A DNA stretch of 20,378 nt from JAZRGE01 sp045644025 (GCA_045644025.1 JAZRGE010000019.1:1-20378); one strand, 5' to 3'. Counted from the stretch's first letter, positions 6,820 to 14,626 are shown. Notes: generated by a model not told the origin, from the sequence alone. Made by a program: numbers and translations.

Positions 6820-8766
6820 TTATTCAAGCTCGAATGCGCCTGTGTAGAGCTGATAATATGTGCCCTTTTGTGCTATCAGATCGTCGTGATTGCCGCGCTC
6901 AATGATTCGGCCGTGATCCAGCACCATAATCACATCGGAATTTTTAACCGTAGAAAGCCTATGGGCTATAACAAACACCGTGCGGCCTTCCATCAGTTTA
7001 TCCATACCGGCCTGAACTATGGCTTCGGTTCTTGTATCGATAGAGGAAGTGGCTTCATCCAATATCATAACTGGCGGATCAGCCACTGCAGCCCTTGCAA
7101 TAGCAATCAGCTGGCGCTGACCCTGAGAAAGATTAGAACCGTTGTTATTAAGCTGTGTATCGTATCCTTCGGGCAGGCGGCAAATAAAATCATGTGCGCC
7201 AGCCAACTTAGCGGCGGCAATACATTCCTCATCGGTAGCCTTCAGCTTGCCGTAGCGAATATTATCCATCACGCTACCGGTGAAGAGATTAGTCTCCTGC
7301 AAAACAATTCCAAGAGAATTTCTAAGATCGGATTTGCGAATCTTATTTATATTTATTCCGTCGTATCTTATCTTGCCATCTGCGATATCATAGAATCGAT
7401 TGAGCAGATTGGTGATCGTAGTCTTTCCTGCACCCGTGGCACCAACAAAGGCTACCTTCTGGCCGGGCCTTGCATAAAGCGAAATATCGTGAAGCACCGG
7501 CTTTTCTTCTTCATAGGCAAAATCAACGTTTACCAGATGTACGTCGCCTTGAAGCAGAGTGTAGGTGGTGGTGCCATCGGAATGGGGATGTTTCCATGCC
7601 CATTTGCCTGTGTGCTCAGCACTCTCGGTAATATTGCCGTCCTTATCCACAACAGCATTCACTAAAGTGACGTATCCTTCATCGGTCTCGGGTTGCTGAT
7701 CCATAAGAGCAAACATTCTCTTAGCACCGGCCAATCCCATAGCAATGGAATTTATCTGCTGGGAAACCTGATTGATATTGCCTGTGAACTGCTTAGTCAT
7801 ATTAAGGAAAGGAATCACCATATCAATTGTAAACACCAAGCCTGCAGTGCTGAAAAGGCCACGAATGCTGACGTTGGGGCAATTTGTTACAATAAACAGA
7901 CCGCCAACAACAGCAATAAGAACATAGAGAATGTTACCTATGTTCATTATTATGGGGCCAAGGCAGTTGGCATAAGCGTGGGCACGATAGCCATCCTCAA
8001 AAAGTTCGTTGTTTATCTTATCAAAATCGGCTTCCGATTCCTTTTCGTGGCAAAAGACTTTAACAACCTTTTGGCCGTTCATTATTTCTTGAATATAGCC
8101 CTCGGTTTTGCCAACAGACTTCTGCTGGCGAATAAAGAACTTTGCCGAGCCACCACCGATCTTTTTGGTAACAAACATCATAGCCAGCACACCAAGGAAA
8201 ACAATAGCTGTCATCAGCACGCTGTACCAAAGCATAATACCGGTAACCGTGACAACAATTATAACCGCCTGGAGCAGGCTGGGAAGAGATTGAGAAACAA
8301 GCTGGCGCAATGTATCGATATCGTTGGTATAGCGGCTCATAATATCGCCGTGTTTGTTGGTATCGAAATACTTTATAGGCAGGCTCTGCATATCGCGGAA
8401 CATTTTGCAACGCATCTTGCTCAAAAAGCCCTGTGTAATAAAGGCCATAAGCTGGGTCTGCAAAGTGATAAGAACAATAGAAACAACATACAAAGCGATA
8501 AGAATACCAACAAGGGGCACAATCTCCCCTGCTGCGGCAGCCCAATCGGTGTTGCCCGCTTCAACGTATTTTGTTATCACCGCAAAAACTCTCTGTGTGA
8601 ACAAAGAAGGTATCGCGTTCACACCGGCAGCAAAAGCAATACAAAACGCCGCGATCGGAATAAGAACGGGATAGGAACGGAAAAGCAATCCAAGCACCCT
8701 CTTGAGAGCACTTACATCCATCTTCTGCCCGCGAGGACCGGGCGCTCTGCCCATAGGTTTATTCAT
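6820..8766 (-). CDS. Heterodimeric ABC exporter, subunit with intact catalytic residues
   Basis: This is a 648-residue half-transporter. A six-helix membrane domain occupies about residues 20-340 and a nucleotide-binding domain about 405-645. A linker of roughly 55 residues, rich in charged residues and tryptophan (GKWAWKHPHSDG), is longer than in most exporters. Visible motifs: Walker A GATGAGKTT, Q-loop VLQETNLF, signature NLSQGQ (second Gly of LSGGQ replaced by Gln), Walker B VMILDEATSS with the catalytic Glu, and switch His in VIAHRL. I chose ATG 8766 because GGAGGT (8774-8779) lies 7 nt before it; a GTG at 8775 would sit on that site. It overlaps the stop of the upstream ABC gene by 8 nt, implying translational coupling. 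Substrate is unknown: drug, lipid or peptide export are all possible. Confidence 0.92.
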   Translation of the reverse strand: MNKPMGRAPGPRGQKMDVSALKRVLGLLFRSYPVLIPIAAFCIAFAAGVNAIPSLFTQRVFAVITKYVEAGNTDWAAAAGEIVPLVGILIALYVVSIVLITLQTQLMAFITQGFLSKMRCKMFRDMQSLPIKYFDTNKHGDIMSRYTNDIDTLRQLVSQSLPSLLQAVIIVVTVTGIMLWYSVLMTAIVFLGVLAMMFVTKKIGGGSAKFFIRQQKSVGKTEGYIQEIMNGQKVVKVFCHEKESEADFDKINNELFEDGYRAHAYANCLGPIIMNIGNILYVLIAVVGGLFIVTNCPNVSIRGLFSTAGLVFTIDMVIPFLNMTKQFTGNINQVSQQINSIAMGLAGAKRMFALMDQQPETDEGYVTLVNAVVDKDGNITESAEHTGKWAWKHPHSDGTTTYTLLQGDVHLVNVDFAYEEEKPVLHDISLYARPGQKVAFVGATGAGKTTITNLLNRFYDIADGKIRYDGININKIRKSDLRNSLGIVLQETNLFTGSVMDNIRYGKLKATDEECIAAAKLAGAHDFICRLPEGYDTQLNNNGSNLSQGQRQLIAIARAAVADPPVMILDEATSSIDTRTEAIVQAGMDKLMEGRTVFVIAHRLSTVKNSDVIMVLDHGRIIERGNHDDLIAQKGTYYQLYTGAFELE

Positions 8767-10501
8767 TGCTCTCACCTCCGCCTATCTGCTGAGCATAAAC
8801 TTCCTTATATATTTCGCTACACTTCAGCAATTCGTCGTGAGTGCCTATATTGGCAATCTTGCCGTTGTCCATCACAATAATCATATCAGCATCCTGCACC
8901 GAGGTAATACGCTGAGCGATGATTATTTTAGTTGTCTCGGGGATATAATTCTTGAAGCCGTTGCGGATAAGCTTATCGGTCTTTGTATCCACAGCACTGG
9001 TGGAATCATCCAAAATAAGGATCTTAGGCTTTTTGAGCAACGCTCTTGCAATACAAAGCCTCTGCCTCTGGCCACCCGAAACGTTTGTGCCGCCCTGCTC
9101 AATATAAGTATCGTATCCATCGGGGAATGTCTGCACGAATTCGTGAGCCTGTGCAAGCTTGCAGGCTTCTATAATTTCTTCATCAGATGCATCCTTGTTG
9201 CCCCAGCGGAGATTCTCTTTTATAGTGCCCGAAAAAAGCAGATTTTTCTGCAGCACCATAGCCACGGCATTTCGGAGAGAATCCAGATCGTAGGACTGCA
9301 CGTCCCTTCCGCCCACAAGCACCGTGCCACGGCTGGCATCGTAAAGCCTGGGAATAAGTTGCACCAACGTAGTCTTACTGGAGCCGGTACCGCCGATTAT
9401 ACCCACCGTGGATCCGGAAGGAATCTTCACGTTTATACCCTCGAGAGCAAACTGAGCGGCACTATTAGAATACTTAAAGCTAACGTTGCTGAATTCAATT
9501 GAGCCATCTGCAACCACAAACTCAGGATTTTCGGGATTCACAAGGCTGGGCTCCTCATCAAGCACCTCACAAATACGCTTTGCAGCCTCGGCCGACATAG
9601 TGAGCATAACGTATATCATAGAAAGGGCCATAAGTTGCATGAGTATCTGCATGCCATAGGTAAGCATGGCTGTCATTTCGCCAACACCGATATAGCTACC
9701 GCCGCTTTCTATAACAAGGCGGGAACCAACCAGCATAACAAATATCATATTGATATAAACGCAGAACTGCATCAAAGGAGAATTGAGCGCTACTATTCGT
9801 TCGGCTTTTGTGAAATCGTTCCGAATATTTTCGGCTGCCGAATTAAATTTCTCTATTTCATATTCTTCGCGAGAAAACCCCTTCACAACGCGCATAGCTC
9901 GCACGTTTTCTTCGATAGATTCGTTAAGCCTATCGTATTTCTTAAAAACGCGGCGGAAAGCAGGCATAGCATTTCTTGCAACCATAATAAGGCCAAAAGC
10001 CAGAATAGGAATAATGATCACAAAGCTGGTGGCCAAAGCACCGCCCATAATATAGGCCATTATCACAGAAAAAATAAGCATCATCGGAGCGCGAACGGCA
10101 ATACGGATTATCATCATAAAAGCCATCTGCACATTGTTTATGTCGGTAGTCATTCTCGTGACAAGCGACGACGATGAGAATTTATCGATATTATGGAACG
10201 AAAACTTCTGCACTTTATAGAACACATCGCGGCGAAGATTCTTGGCAAATCCGGCCGAAGCCTTGGCGCATGTGAAACCTGCAATACCACCGCAGCAAAG
10301 CGACACAACAGCCATAACCACAAGAGCAGCGCCCACAGAGAGCACGTTGCCTATACTTGCGCCGATTTCCAGTTTATTCACAAGATTGGCTGTGATAAAA
10401 GGGATAAGACATTCTATTACCGCCTCGGCAATAATAAACACAAGCGTGAGAATGCTGGGCAGCTTATATTCCCGAACACACCCGGCAAGTTTTTTTATCA
10501 T
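8759..10501 (-). CDS. Heterodimeric ABC exporter, subunit with degenerate ATP site
   Basis: This is a 580-residue half-transporter: six-helix membrane domain to about residue 310, nucleotide-binding domain about 335-575. Walker A is GGTGSSKTT and the signature VSGGQ is near consensus. Walker B reads ILILDDSTSA, with Asp in place of the catalytic Glu, and the switch motif is IIAQRI, with Gln in place of His. These are the hallmark changes of the non-hydrolysing site in heterodimeric exporters such as TM287/288 and BmrCD. The partner encoded next has an altered LSQGQ signature, which completes the degenerate site, while its own Walker B and His pair with this protein's VSGGQ. The start ATG 10501 has AGGAGGG six bases upstream; the longer open frame starts inside the promoter and is rejected. 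The promoter is at 10539-10567. Confidence 0.92.
   Translation of the reverse strand: MIKKLAGCVREYKLPSILTLVFIIAEAVIECLIPFITANLVNKLEIGASIGNVLSVGAALVVMAVVSLCCGGIAGFTCAKASAGFAKNLRRDVFYKVQKFSFHNIDKFSSSSLVTRMTTDINNVQMAFMMIIRIAVRAPMMLIFSVIMAYIMGGALATSFVIIIPILAFGLIMVARNAMPAFRRVFKKYDRLNESIEENVRAMRVVKGFSREEYEIEKFNSAAENIRNDFTKAERIVALNSPLMQFCVYINMIFVMLVGSRLVIESGGSYIGVGEMTAMLTYGMQILMQLMALSMIYVMLTMSAEAAKRICEVLDEEPSLVNPENPEFVVADGSIEFSNVSFKYSNSAAQFALEGINVKIPSGSTVGIIGGTGSSKTTLVQLIPRLYDASRGTVLVGGRDVQSYDLDSLRNAVAMVLQKNLLFSGTIKENLRWGNKDASDEEIIEACKLAQAHEFVQTFPDGYDTYIEQGGTNVSGGQRQRLCIARALLKKPKILILDDSTSAVDTKTDKLIRNGFKNYIPETTKIIIAQRITSVQDADMIIVMDNGKIANIGTHDELLKCSEIYKEVYAQQIGGGESNE
8774..8779 (-). promoter_or_regulatory. 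Ribosome binding site of the second ABC gene, inside the first
   Basis: GGAGGT is formed by the Gly-Gly codons near the end of the upstream ABC gene. It is 7 nt before ATG 8766, which itself overlaps the upstream TAA stop (8759-8761). It decides the start and supports coupled, equal synthesis of both subunits. Confidence 0.8.
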
Positions 10502-10538
10502 ACATATCCCTCCTAAATCATATTGTTTCAACCCTTTA

Positions 10539-10567
10539 ATTTTAAGTCTTATAAGATAATATGTCAA
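10539..10567 (-). promoter_or_regulatory. Promoter of the ABC exporter operon, with a palindrome in its spacer
   Basis: On the minus strand TTGACA (10567-10562), 17 nt, TAAAAT (10544-10539). The spacer contains the perfect 10-bp palindrome TCTTATAAGA (10547-10556), well placed for a repressor or activator of MarR, GntR or MerR type. No regulator gene lies beside it. AGGAGGG at 10508-10514 is the ribosome binding site. Confidence 0.75.
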
Positions 10568-10612
10568 GCAATTAAATGTGAACAAATATTGAAAATTGCC
10601 CTAATTATAAAC

Positions 10613-10641
10613 TTTACAAAAGCTGAGCAATATGATAATAT
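10613..10641 (+). promoter_or_regulatory. Promoter of pyrR
   Basis: TTTACA (10613-10618), a 17-nt spacer and TAATAT (10636-10641) match the consensus moderately. Transcription would start about 25 nt before the TTG start codon. That leaves no room for the PyrR-responsive attenuator hairpins normally found ahead of pyr genes. Confidence 0.55.
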
Positions 10642-10657
10642 ATCTGCAGAAAAATTT

Positions 10658-10663
10658 GAGAGG
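10658..10663 (+). promoter_or_regulatory. Ribosome binding site selecting the TTG start of pyrR
   Basis: GAGAGG lies 9 nt before TTG 10673 but directly abuts ATG 10664. Spacing therefore favours TTG, which also gives an N-terminus aligned with Bacillus PyrR. Confidence 0.6.
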
Positions 10664-10672
10664 ATGAACCCC

Positions 10673-11206
10673 TTGGAATATAAAGCCCGCATAATGGACG
10701 AGGATCAGATTCGCCGCTCTCTGGCACGAATCACTCACGAGATAATAGAGAAAAACCGCGGAGCAGAGCACATCTGCCTTTTAGGTGTTAAAACACGCGG
10801 TGTGCCTCTGGCAAAAATGCTTGCCGAGAACATAAAAAAGTTTGAAGGCATAGATGTTCCCGTGGGCGATATTGATATCACCAGATTTAGAGACGATTTG
10901 AACGGCCACTTCCCTGCTGAATCAAGCGAATGCAACATCCCCTGCGATGTGCGAGATTACAATATTATCATTGTAGACGACGTTATGTTCACAGGTCGCA
11001 CTTGCCGCGCTGCTATAGAAGCCGTTTTCAACCATGGGCGTGCCCACTCCATTCAGCTTGCCGTGCTGGTGGACAGAGGCCATAGAGAGCTTCCCATTAG
11101 GGCAGATTTCGTGGGCAAGAACATTCCCACCGCCAAAAACGAAAAGGTGGCTGTTCACCTCGACGAGACAGACGGCGAATGCTTTGTGGCAATATACAAC
11201 GCTTAA
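10673..11206 (+). CDS. pyrR: Bifunctional PyrR: pyrimidine operon attenuator / uracil phosphoribosyltransferase
   Basis: This 177-residue protein (B. subtilis PyrR has 181) belongs to the type I phosphoribosyltransferase fold. The PRPP-binding loop is IIIVDDVMFTGRT near residues 95-110. The family stretches LGVKTRGVPLA, DIDITRFRDD and SIQLAVLVDRGHRELPIRADFVGKNIPT are all present, the last almost identical to the Bacillus protein. PyrR binds UMP-charged conditions to pyr mRNA leaders and causes transcription to stop; it also has weak uracil phosphoribosyltransferase activity. I chose TTG 10673 over ATG 10664 for ribosome-binding-site spacing and because MEYKARIMDEDQIRR aligns with the known N-terminus. 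No pyrimidine biosynthesis gene or uracil transporter lies beside it, so its targets must be elsewhere. A terminator follows at once. Confidence 0.92.
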   Translation: MEYKARIMDEDQIRRSLARITHEIIEKNRGAEHICLLGVKTRGVPLAKMLAENIKKFEGIDVPVGDIDITRFRDDLNGHFPAESSECNIPCDVRDYNIIIVDDVMFTGRTCRAAIEAVFNHGRAHSIQLAVLVDRGHRELPIRADFVGKNIPTAKNEKVAVHLDETDGECFVAIYNA

Positions 11207-11210
11207 ATTC

Positions 11211-11235
11211 AAAGCGGAGATTATCTCTCCGCTTT
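11211..11235 (+). terminator. Terminator after pyrR
   Basis: A perfect 10-bp stem (11211-11220 with 11226-11235), a 5-nt loop and a T-rich tail lie 5 nt after the stop codon. Only about 36 nt separate it from the next ribosome binding site, so the YitT gene may depend partly on readthrough. Confidence 0.85.
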
Positions 11236-11283
11236 TATTATAAAAGAAACGCTATTCACACTCAAACACTTGGAGGTAGCCCA

Positions 11284-12171
11284 ATGAAAATATTTATTAA
11301 GGAGCTAAAGTCGCTTAAGCCGGCGCGTTTTCTGGCTCTCACGCTCGCAGGAATCATCAACGCCTTTGGAGTTGTATGCTTTCTCACTCCTGTGAAGCTA
11401 TACGACAGCGGCATTTCGGGCACATCAATGCTTTTAGCACAGATCACACCCGAATGGCTCACCCTTTCAATCTTTCTTGTGCTTCTAAACATACCCCTTT
11501 TTATAATAGGCTTCAAAAAGCAGGGATTGGTCTTCACCATATATTCCATCTATGCAGTAATCATCTATTCTTTAGTCGCCTGGCTCATAACCGATGTACT
11601 TCCCATAGACGTAAACCTTGCTTCCCCGCTTGCAGGAACCGACCTTCTTCTCTGTGCACTTTTCGGCGGCCTTATATCGGGTGTTGGCAGCGGACTTGTG
11701 ATTCGTAACGGCGGGGCAATCGATGGCATTGAAGTAATGGCTGTAATATTCGCAAAGCGCATAGGAATCACCGTGGGCACCTTTGTTATGTGCTTCAATA
11801 TTATCCTTTATATATTGGCGGGGCTTATAATTAACAGCTGGATACTGCCCCTTTATTCAATAGTAGCCTATGCTATGGCTCTTAAAACCGTGGACTTTAT
11901 TGTGGAAGGTATTGATCGCGCCAAATGTGCAATGATCATCACCACACAGCCAGATGAAATCTGCACAGCGCTTATGGATACTTTTGAAACCGGTGCCACC
12001 AAAATAGACGTGGTGGGTGGATATTCCAATCAGCCAAAGACTATGGTGTACTTTATTATCAACCGATTCCAGGTTATACGGCTTAAGGAAATGGTGCACG
12101 AAATTGATCCCACAGCATATATAACCATAAACGAGGTTGCCGATGTGTTCTCGGTGAATCAAGGAAAATAA
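11284..12171 (+). CDS. YitT-family integral membrane protein (YitT core plus DUF2179)
   Basis: This 295-residue protein has about five membrane helices in the first 210 residues, including FLALTLAGIINAFGVVCFLTP and the stretches around GVGSGLVIRNGGAIDGIEVMAV and FNIILYILAGLIIN. The motif GAIDGIEVMA is typical of the family. A soluble C-terminal domain of about 80 residues (TTQPDEICTALMDTF to ITINEVADVF) is DUF2179. Proteins of this family are widespread in Firmicutes and their transport or sensing role is unproven. The start ATG 11284 has GGAGGT at 11272-11277, 6 nt upstream; an in-frame earlier start at 11179 overlaps pyrR and its terminator and is rejected. No clear own promoter is visible. 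Confidence 0.9.
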   Translation: MKIFIKELKSLKPARFLALTLAGIINAFGVVCFLTPVKLYDSGISGTSMLLAQITPEWLTLSIFLVLLNIPLFIIGFKKQGLVFTIYSIYAVIIYSLVAWLITDVLPIDVNLASPLAGTDLLLCALFGGLISGVGSGLVIRNGGAIDGIEVMAVIFAKRIGITVGTFVMCFNIILYILAGLIINSWILPLYSIVAYAMALKTVDFIVEGIDRAKCAMIITTQPDEICTALMDTFETGATKIDVVGGYSNQPKTMVYFIINRFQVIRLKEMVHEIDPTAYITINEVADVFSVNQGK

Positions 12172-12177
12172 CAAAAT

Positions 12178-12203
12178 AAACGCTTGCCGAACGGCAAGCG
12201 TTT
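12178..12203. terminator. Bidirectional terminator between convergent genes
   Basis: A 12-bp complementary stem (12178-12189 with 12192-12203), effectively an 11-bp stem with a GAAC loop, is flanked by A residues and T residues. It serves the rightward YitT gene and the leftward TVP38-family gene, whose stop is at 12206. Confidence 0.88.
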
Positions 12204-12205
12204 TC

Positions 12206-12883
12206 TTATGCATTGTTCCTGCGGTGCAGAATTTTATTATATATTATCAGTCCAACAATACTCACAGCACCTGTGGCGGCATATAGCAGAACGGCCGCAA
12301 GATAATCCTTTTCGCCCAAGAGATGGCCGCCTATCGTGGAAGAGATCACCGACGGAAGCCTTGCTATAAGCGAGATGATCAAAAAACTTCCAAGTTTTAT
12401 ATCGGTGAGCCCCACAAAATATGTAATAAGATCCTTAGGCGTGCCCGGAATTAAAAAGAGCAAAAAAATAAGATTATTTCGCTTTTTATCCGTATTGATA
12501 AACCGCAAGGAATTAATCCTTTCGCGCGGAATAAACAACTCTGCAAAACGCACTCCAAAAGAACGCACAAGGCTGAATATCACAGTTGAACCGATAGCCA
12601 CACCCACGTAGCATATGGCCGTGCCAAAAACTGGGCCAAAGGCATAGCCTGCGGCTGTTTCCAACACTTCTCCGGGAATAAGCGCCACAAACACCTGCAA
12701 GACCTGAAGAAGAAGCAAAACAAGCCAGCTAAACGGGCCAAAGGAACGGATATATTCCCTAAAGCCTTCGCGGGAGAAGGATGTGAGCCAACTACCCACA
12801 AGCCAGGTGGCAAGCAGCGCCAATGCCACTACAACCAAAAGCGATACAACAGATATTATCTTGCGTGCTTTGGCGTCCCTCAC
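12206..12883 (-). CDS. TVP38/TMEM64 (VTT/DedA-like) family membrane protein
   Basis: This 225-residue membrane protein has about five to six hydrophobic segments. The first lies at residues 9-32. The VTT-domain core is near residues 65-110, with the characteristic IPGEVLETAAGYAFGP followed by a small-residue-rich helix (GVAIGSTVIFSLVRSFG). A second half begins at FLIPGTPKDLITYFVGL near residue 143. The superfamily includes lipid scramblases and DedA-type transporters involved in envelope lipid and proton homeostasis; the role of this member is not known. The start is GTG 12883 with a GGGGGA ribosome binding site. It follows the nitroreductase gene after 21 nt and is probably cotranscribed with it. 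Confidence 0.88.
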   Translation of the reverse strand: MRDAKARKIISVVSLLVVVALALLATWLVGSWLTSFSREGFREYIRSFGPFSWLVLLLLQVLQVFVALIPGEVLETAAGYAFGPVFGTAICYVGVAIGSTVIFSLVRSFGVRFAELFIPRERINSLRFINTDKKRNNLIFLLFLIPGTPKDLITYFVGLTDIKLGSFLIISLIARLPSVISSTIGGHLLGEKDYLAAVLLYAATGAVSIVGLIIYNKILHRRNNA

Positions 12884-12904
12884 CCCTATTCCCCCAATTC
12901 TTTT

Positions 12905-13420
12905 TTATATTTCTTTCACGGTGTCTTCTAAATCTCTATAAAGCGTGTGGCGCTCGGATGGTCCACAATCTTCGGCAGCATATCCTATAGGCAGAAGAGC
13001 GCAAACGCACACATCGGAAGGCAAGCCAAAGCCGGCCTTTACCTGCTCGCTATCAAACATACCAACCCAGCAGGAACCTACGCCCAGATCGGCCGCTTCC
13101 AGCATCATATGGGTGCAGACTATTGCGCTGTCTATCTCCCCTGCTCGCCTGCCTTCGGTAAACGTGCTCTTCCAATCTCTGTTAGTATCGTATGCAACAA
13201 CAAGCACCGTGGGTGCACCATAAATGCAAGGGCTGAGAGTATTGATTTTTTCCAGCGCTTCCCTGCTTTTCACAACGTATATTTTCTGCGGCTGCTGATT
13301 TTTGGCGGTGGTCGCAACCCTACCTGCCTCAATTATTTTCTCCAGCTTTTCCGCCTCAACAGGCTTATCGGAAAACTTGCGTACAGAAAACCTTTTTTTA
13401 GCCAATTCCAAAAAATCCAT
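12905..13420 (-). CDS. Nitroreductase-family FMN oxidoreductase
   Basis: This 171-residue enzyme of the FMN-dependent nitroreductase fold has the phosphate-binding RFSVRKF near residues 10-16, TAKNQQPQ near 38-45 and the flavin-contacting segment GEIDSAIVCTHMMLEAADLG near 94-113, followed by SCWVG. The final third is short (PIGYAAE then SERHTLYRDLEDTV), placing it among the small clostridial members. Such enzymes reduce nitro groups, quinones or enones with NAD(P)H; the natural substrate is not predictable. The start ATG 13420 has AAAGGAGTG a few bases upstream. It follows the terminator of the GMP-synthase-like gene with no visible promoter of its own. Confidence 0.88.
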   Translation of the reverse strand: MDFLELAKKRFSVRKFSDKPVEAEKLEKIIEAGRVATTAKNQQPQKIYVVKSREALEKINTLSPCIYGAPTVLVVAYDTNRDWKSTFTEGRRAGEIDSAIVCTHMMLEAADLGVGSCWVGMFDSEQVKAGFGLPSDVCVCALLPIGYAAEDCGPSERHTLYRDLEDTVKEI

Positions 13421-13441
13421 TTATTGCACTCCTTTTGAAAA

Positions 13442-13472
13442 CACGGCTTGGAACAAAACGTTTCAAGCCGTG
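13442..13472 (-). terminator. Terminator after the short GMP-synthase-like gene
   Basis: A 13-bp inverted repeat (13442-13454 with 13460-13472, one non-Watson-Crick position) with a 5-nt loop is followed on the minus strand by TTTTC. It lies 15 nt past the stop at 13487 and just before the nitroreductase ribosome binding site, so partial readthrough could feed the next two genes. Confidence 0.78.
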
Positions 13473-13486
13473 ATAAATTTCAAATA

Positions 13487-14488
13487 TTATTCCCACTCGA
13501 TTGTGCCGATCGGCTTAGGTGTGAGATCATAAAGCACGCGATTAATACCTTCCACTTCGTGGGTGATGCGGTCGGTAATCTTGGCAAGCACATCATAAGG
13601 AATCTGCTCTATAGTGGCGCTCATAGCATCGGTTGTGTTCACAGCGCGAATAATCGCAGGCCAGCCTTCGTAGCGGCTTTCATCCTTCACGCCAACGCTC
13701 TTGATATCGGGAACGACCACAAAATACTGCCAAACCTTTTCGGCAAGGCCGCAGTTATCAAATTCCTCCCTAAGGATAGCATCGGCTTCGCGCAGGGCAT
13801 GGAGCCTATCACGAGTGATAGCGCCAAGGCAGCGCACACCAAGGCCGGGGCCCGGGAAGGGCTGACGATAAACCATACCATGGGGCAGACCAAGTGCTTC
13901 GCCCACAACACGAACCTCATCCTTAAACAGAAGCTTAATGGGCTCCACAAGCTCAAACTGAAGATCTTCGGGCAGGCCGCCAACATTGTGATGCGATTTA
14001 ACCGCCTTTTTGCCTTCTGCTTGCTTGATGCTCTCAAGAATATCGGGATAAATTGTGCCCTGAGCAAGGAATGTGATATCTTCCTGCTTTCTGGCTTCAT
14101 CAGCAAAAACGTTTATAAACTCGGCGCCGATGATCTTTCTTTTCCTCTCAGGATCGGCTACGCCTGCCAGCAGATCAAGAAAACGATCGGTAGCATCCAC
14201 ATAAACAAGGTTGGCATCCAGCTCGCCGCTAAAAATCTTAACAACGTTCTCGGATTCATCCTTACGCATAAGGCCGTGATTCACATGCACGCAAACGAGC
14301 TGCTTGCCGATAGCTTTAATAAGCAGAGCGGCAACAACAGAAGAATCCACACCGCCGGAAAGGGCCAAAAGCACTTTCTTATCCCCAACTTGGGCTCTTA
14401 TTTCTGCAACCTGCTCGGCGATAAATGCATCTGCCAAAGCTTTGGTTGTGATTCTTTCCATATTATCGGGTCTTTTATTGGTCTGCAT
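13487..14488 (-). CDS. guaA-like: GMP-synthase ATP-pyrophosphatase without glutaminase domain
   Basis: This 333-residue protein matches only the C-terminal two thirds of bacterial GuaA, which converts XMP, ATP and an amine source to GMP. The PP-loop LSGGVDSS is at residues 43-50. Other GuaA marks follow: HGLMRKDE, RKRKIIGAEFI, KSHHNVGGLP, RQPFPGPGLGVR and the C-terminal TIEWE that closes XMP-binding domains. No class I glutamine amidotransferase domain precedes it: the ribosome binding site GGAGGA (14495-14500) and a promoter lie directly upstream, so this is not a truncated frame. Archaea use a similar stand-alone subunit with a separate glutaminase. No partner glutaminase gene is seen nearby. 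It may use free ammonia or a glutaminase encoded elsewhere. It is a distinct paralogue of the longer GuaA at 18791-20314. Confidence 0.88.
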   Translation of the reverse strand: MQTNKRPDNMERITTKALADAFIAEQVAEIRAQVGDKKVLLALSGGVDSSVVAALLIKAIGKQLVCVHVNHGLMRKDESENVVKIFSGELDANLVYVDATDRFLDLLAGVADPERKRKIIGAEFINVFADEARKQEDITFLAQGTIYPDILESIKQAEGKKAVKSHHNVGGLPEDLQFELVEPIKLLFKDEVRVVGEALGLPHGMVYRQPFPGPGLGVRCLGAITRDRLHALREADAILREEFDNCGLAEKVWQYFVVVPDIKSVGVKDESRYEGWPAIIRAVNTTDAMSATIEQIPYDVLAKITDRITHEVEGINRVLYDLTPKPIGTIEWE

Positions 14489-14518
14489 AAAGATTCCTCC
14501 GTCTTTTATAATGAGAAA

Positions 14519-14547
14519 ATTATATATACAATTTTGTAAAAAATCAA
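14519..14547 (-). promoter_or_regulatory. Promoter of the short GMP-synthase-like gene
   Basis: On the minus strand TTGATT (14547-14542), a 17-nt spacer and a perfect TATAAT (14524-14519) lie about 31 nt upstream of the start codon. The leader is too short to hold a purine riboswitch. Confidence 0.7.
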
Positions 14548-14592
14548 TAGAAAAGGTTTGATTTTATACAAATTGTAAAAGAATTTTTAGAA

Positions 14593-14624
14593 AAAAGCCC
14601 GAAGTTATTTACCTTCGGGCTTTT
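14593..14624 (-). terminator. Terminator at the end of the GuaA-to-GH3 gene run
   Basis: A 12-bp stem (14593-14604 with 14613-14624) with an 8-nt loop is followed on the minus strand by a T tract. It lies a few bases past the GH3 stop codon at 14627. Confidence 0.9.
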
Positions 14625-14626
14625 GA

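Noticed and set aside
7693..8880. A 395-codon plus-strand open frame across the two ABC genes
   Set aside because: It runs antisense across the junction of two clear ABC transporter genes. Its translation is rich in His, Asn and Lys with no recognisable family.
13448..14539. A 363-codon plus-strand open frame opposite the short GMP-synthase-like gene
   Set aside because: The opposite strand carries an unmistakable GMP synthase domain with promoter and ribosome binding site. The plus-strand frame begins inside a terminator hairpin.
14489..14592. Possible purine riboswitch ahead of the short GMP-synthase-like gene
   Set aside because: The promoter lies so close to the start codon that the leader is under 30 nt, and no three-way junction or conserved purine-aptamer loops are visible.
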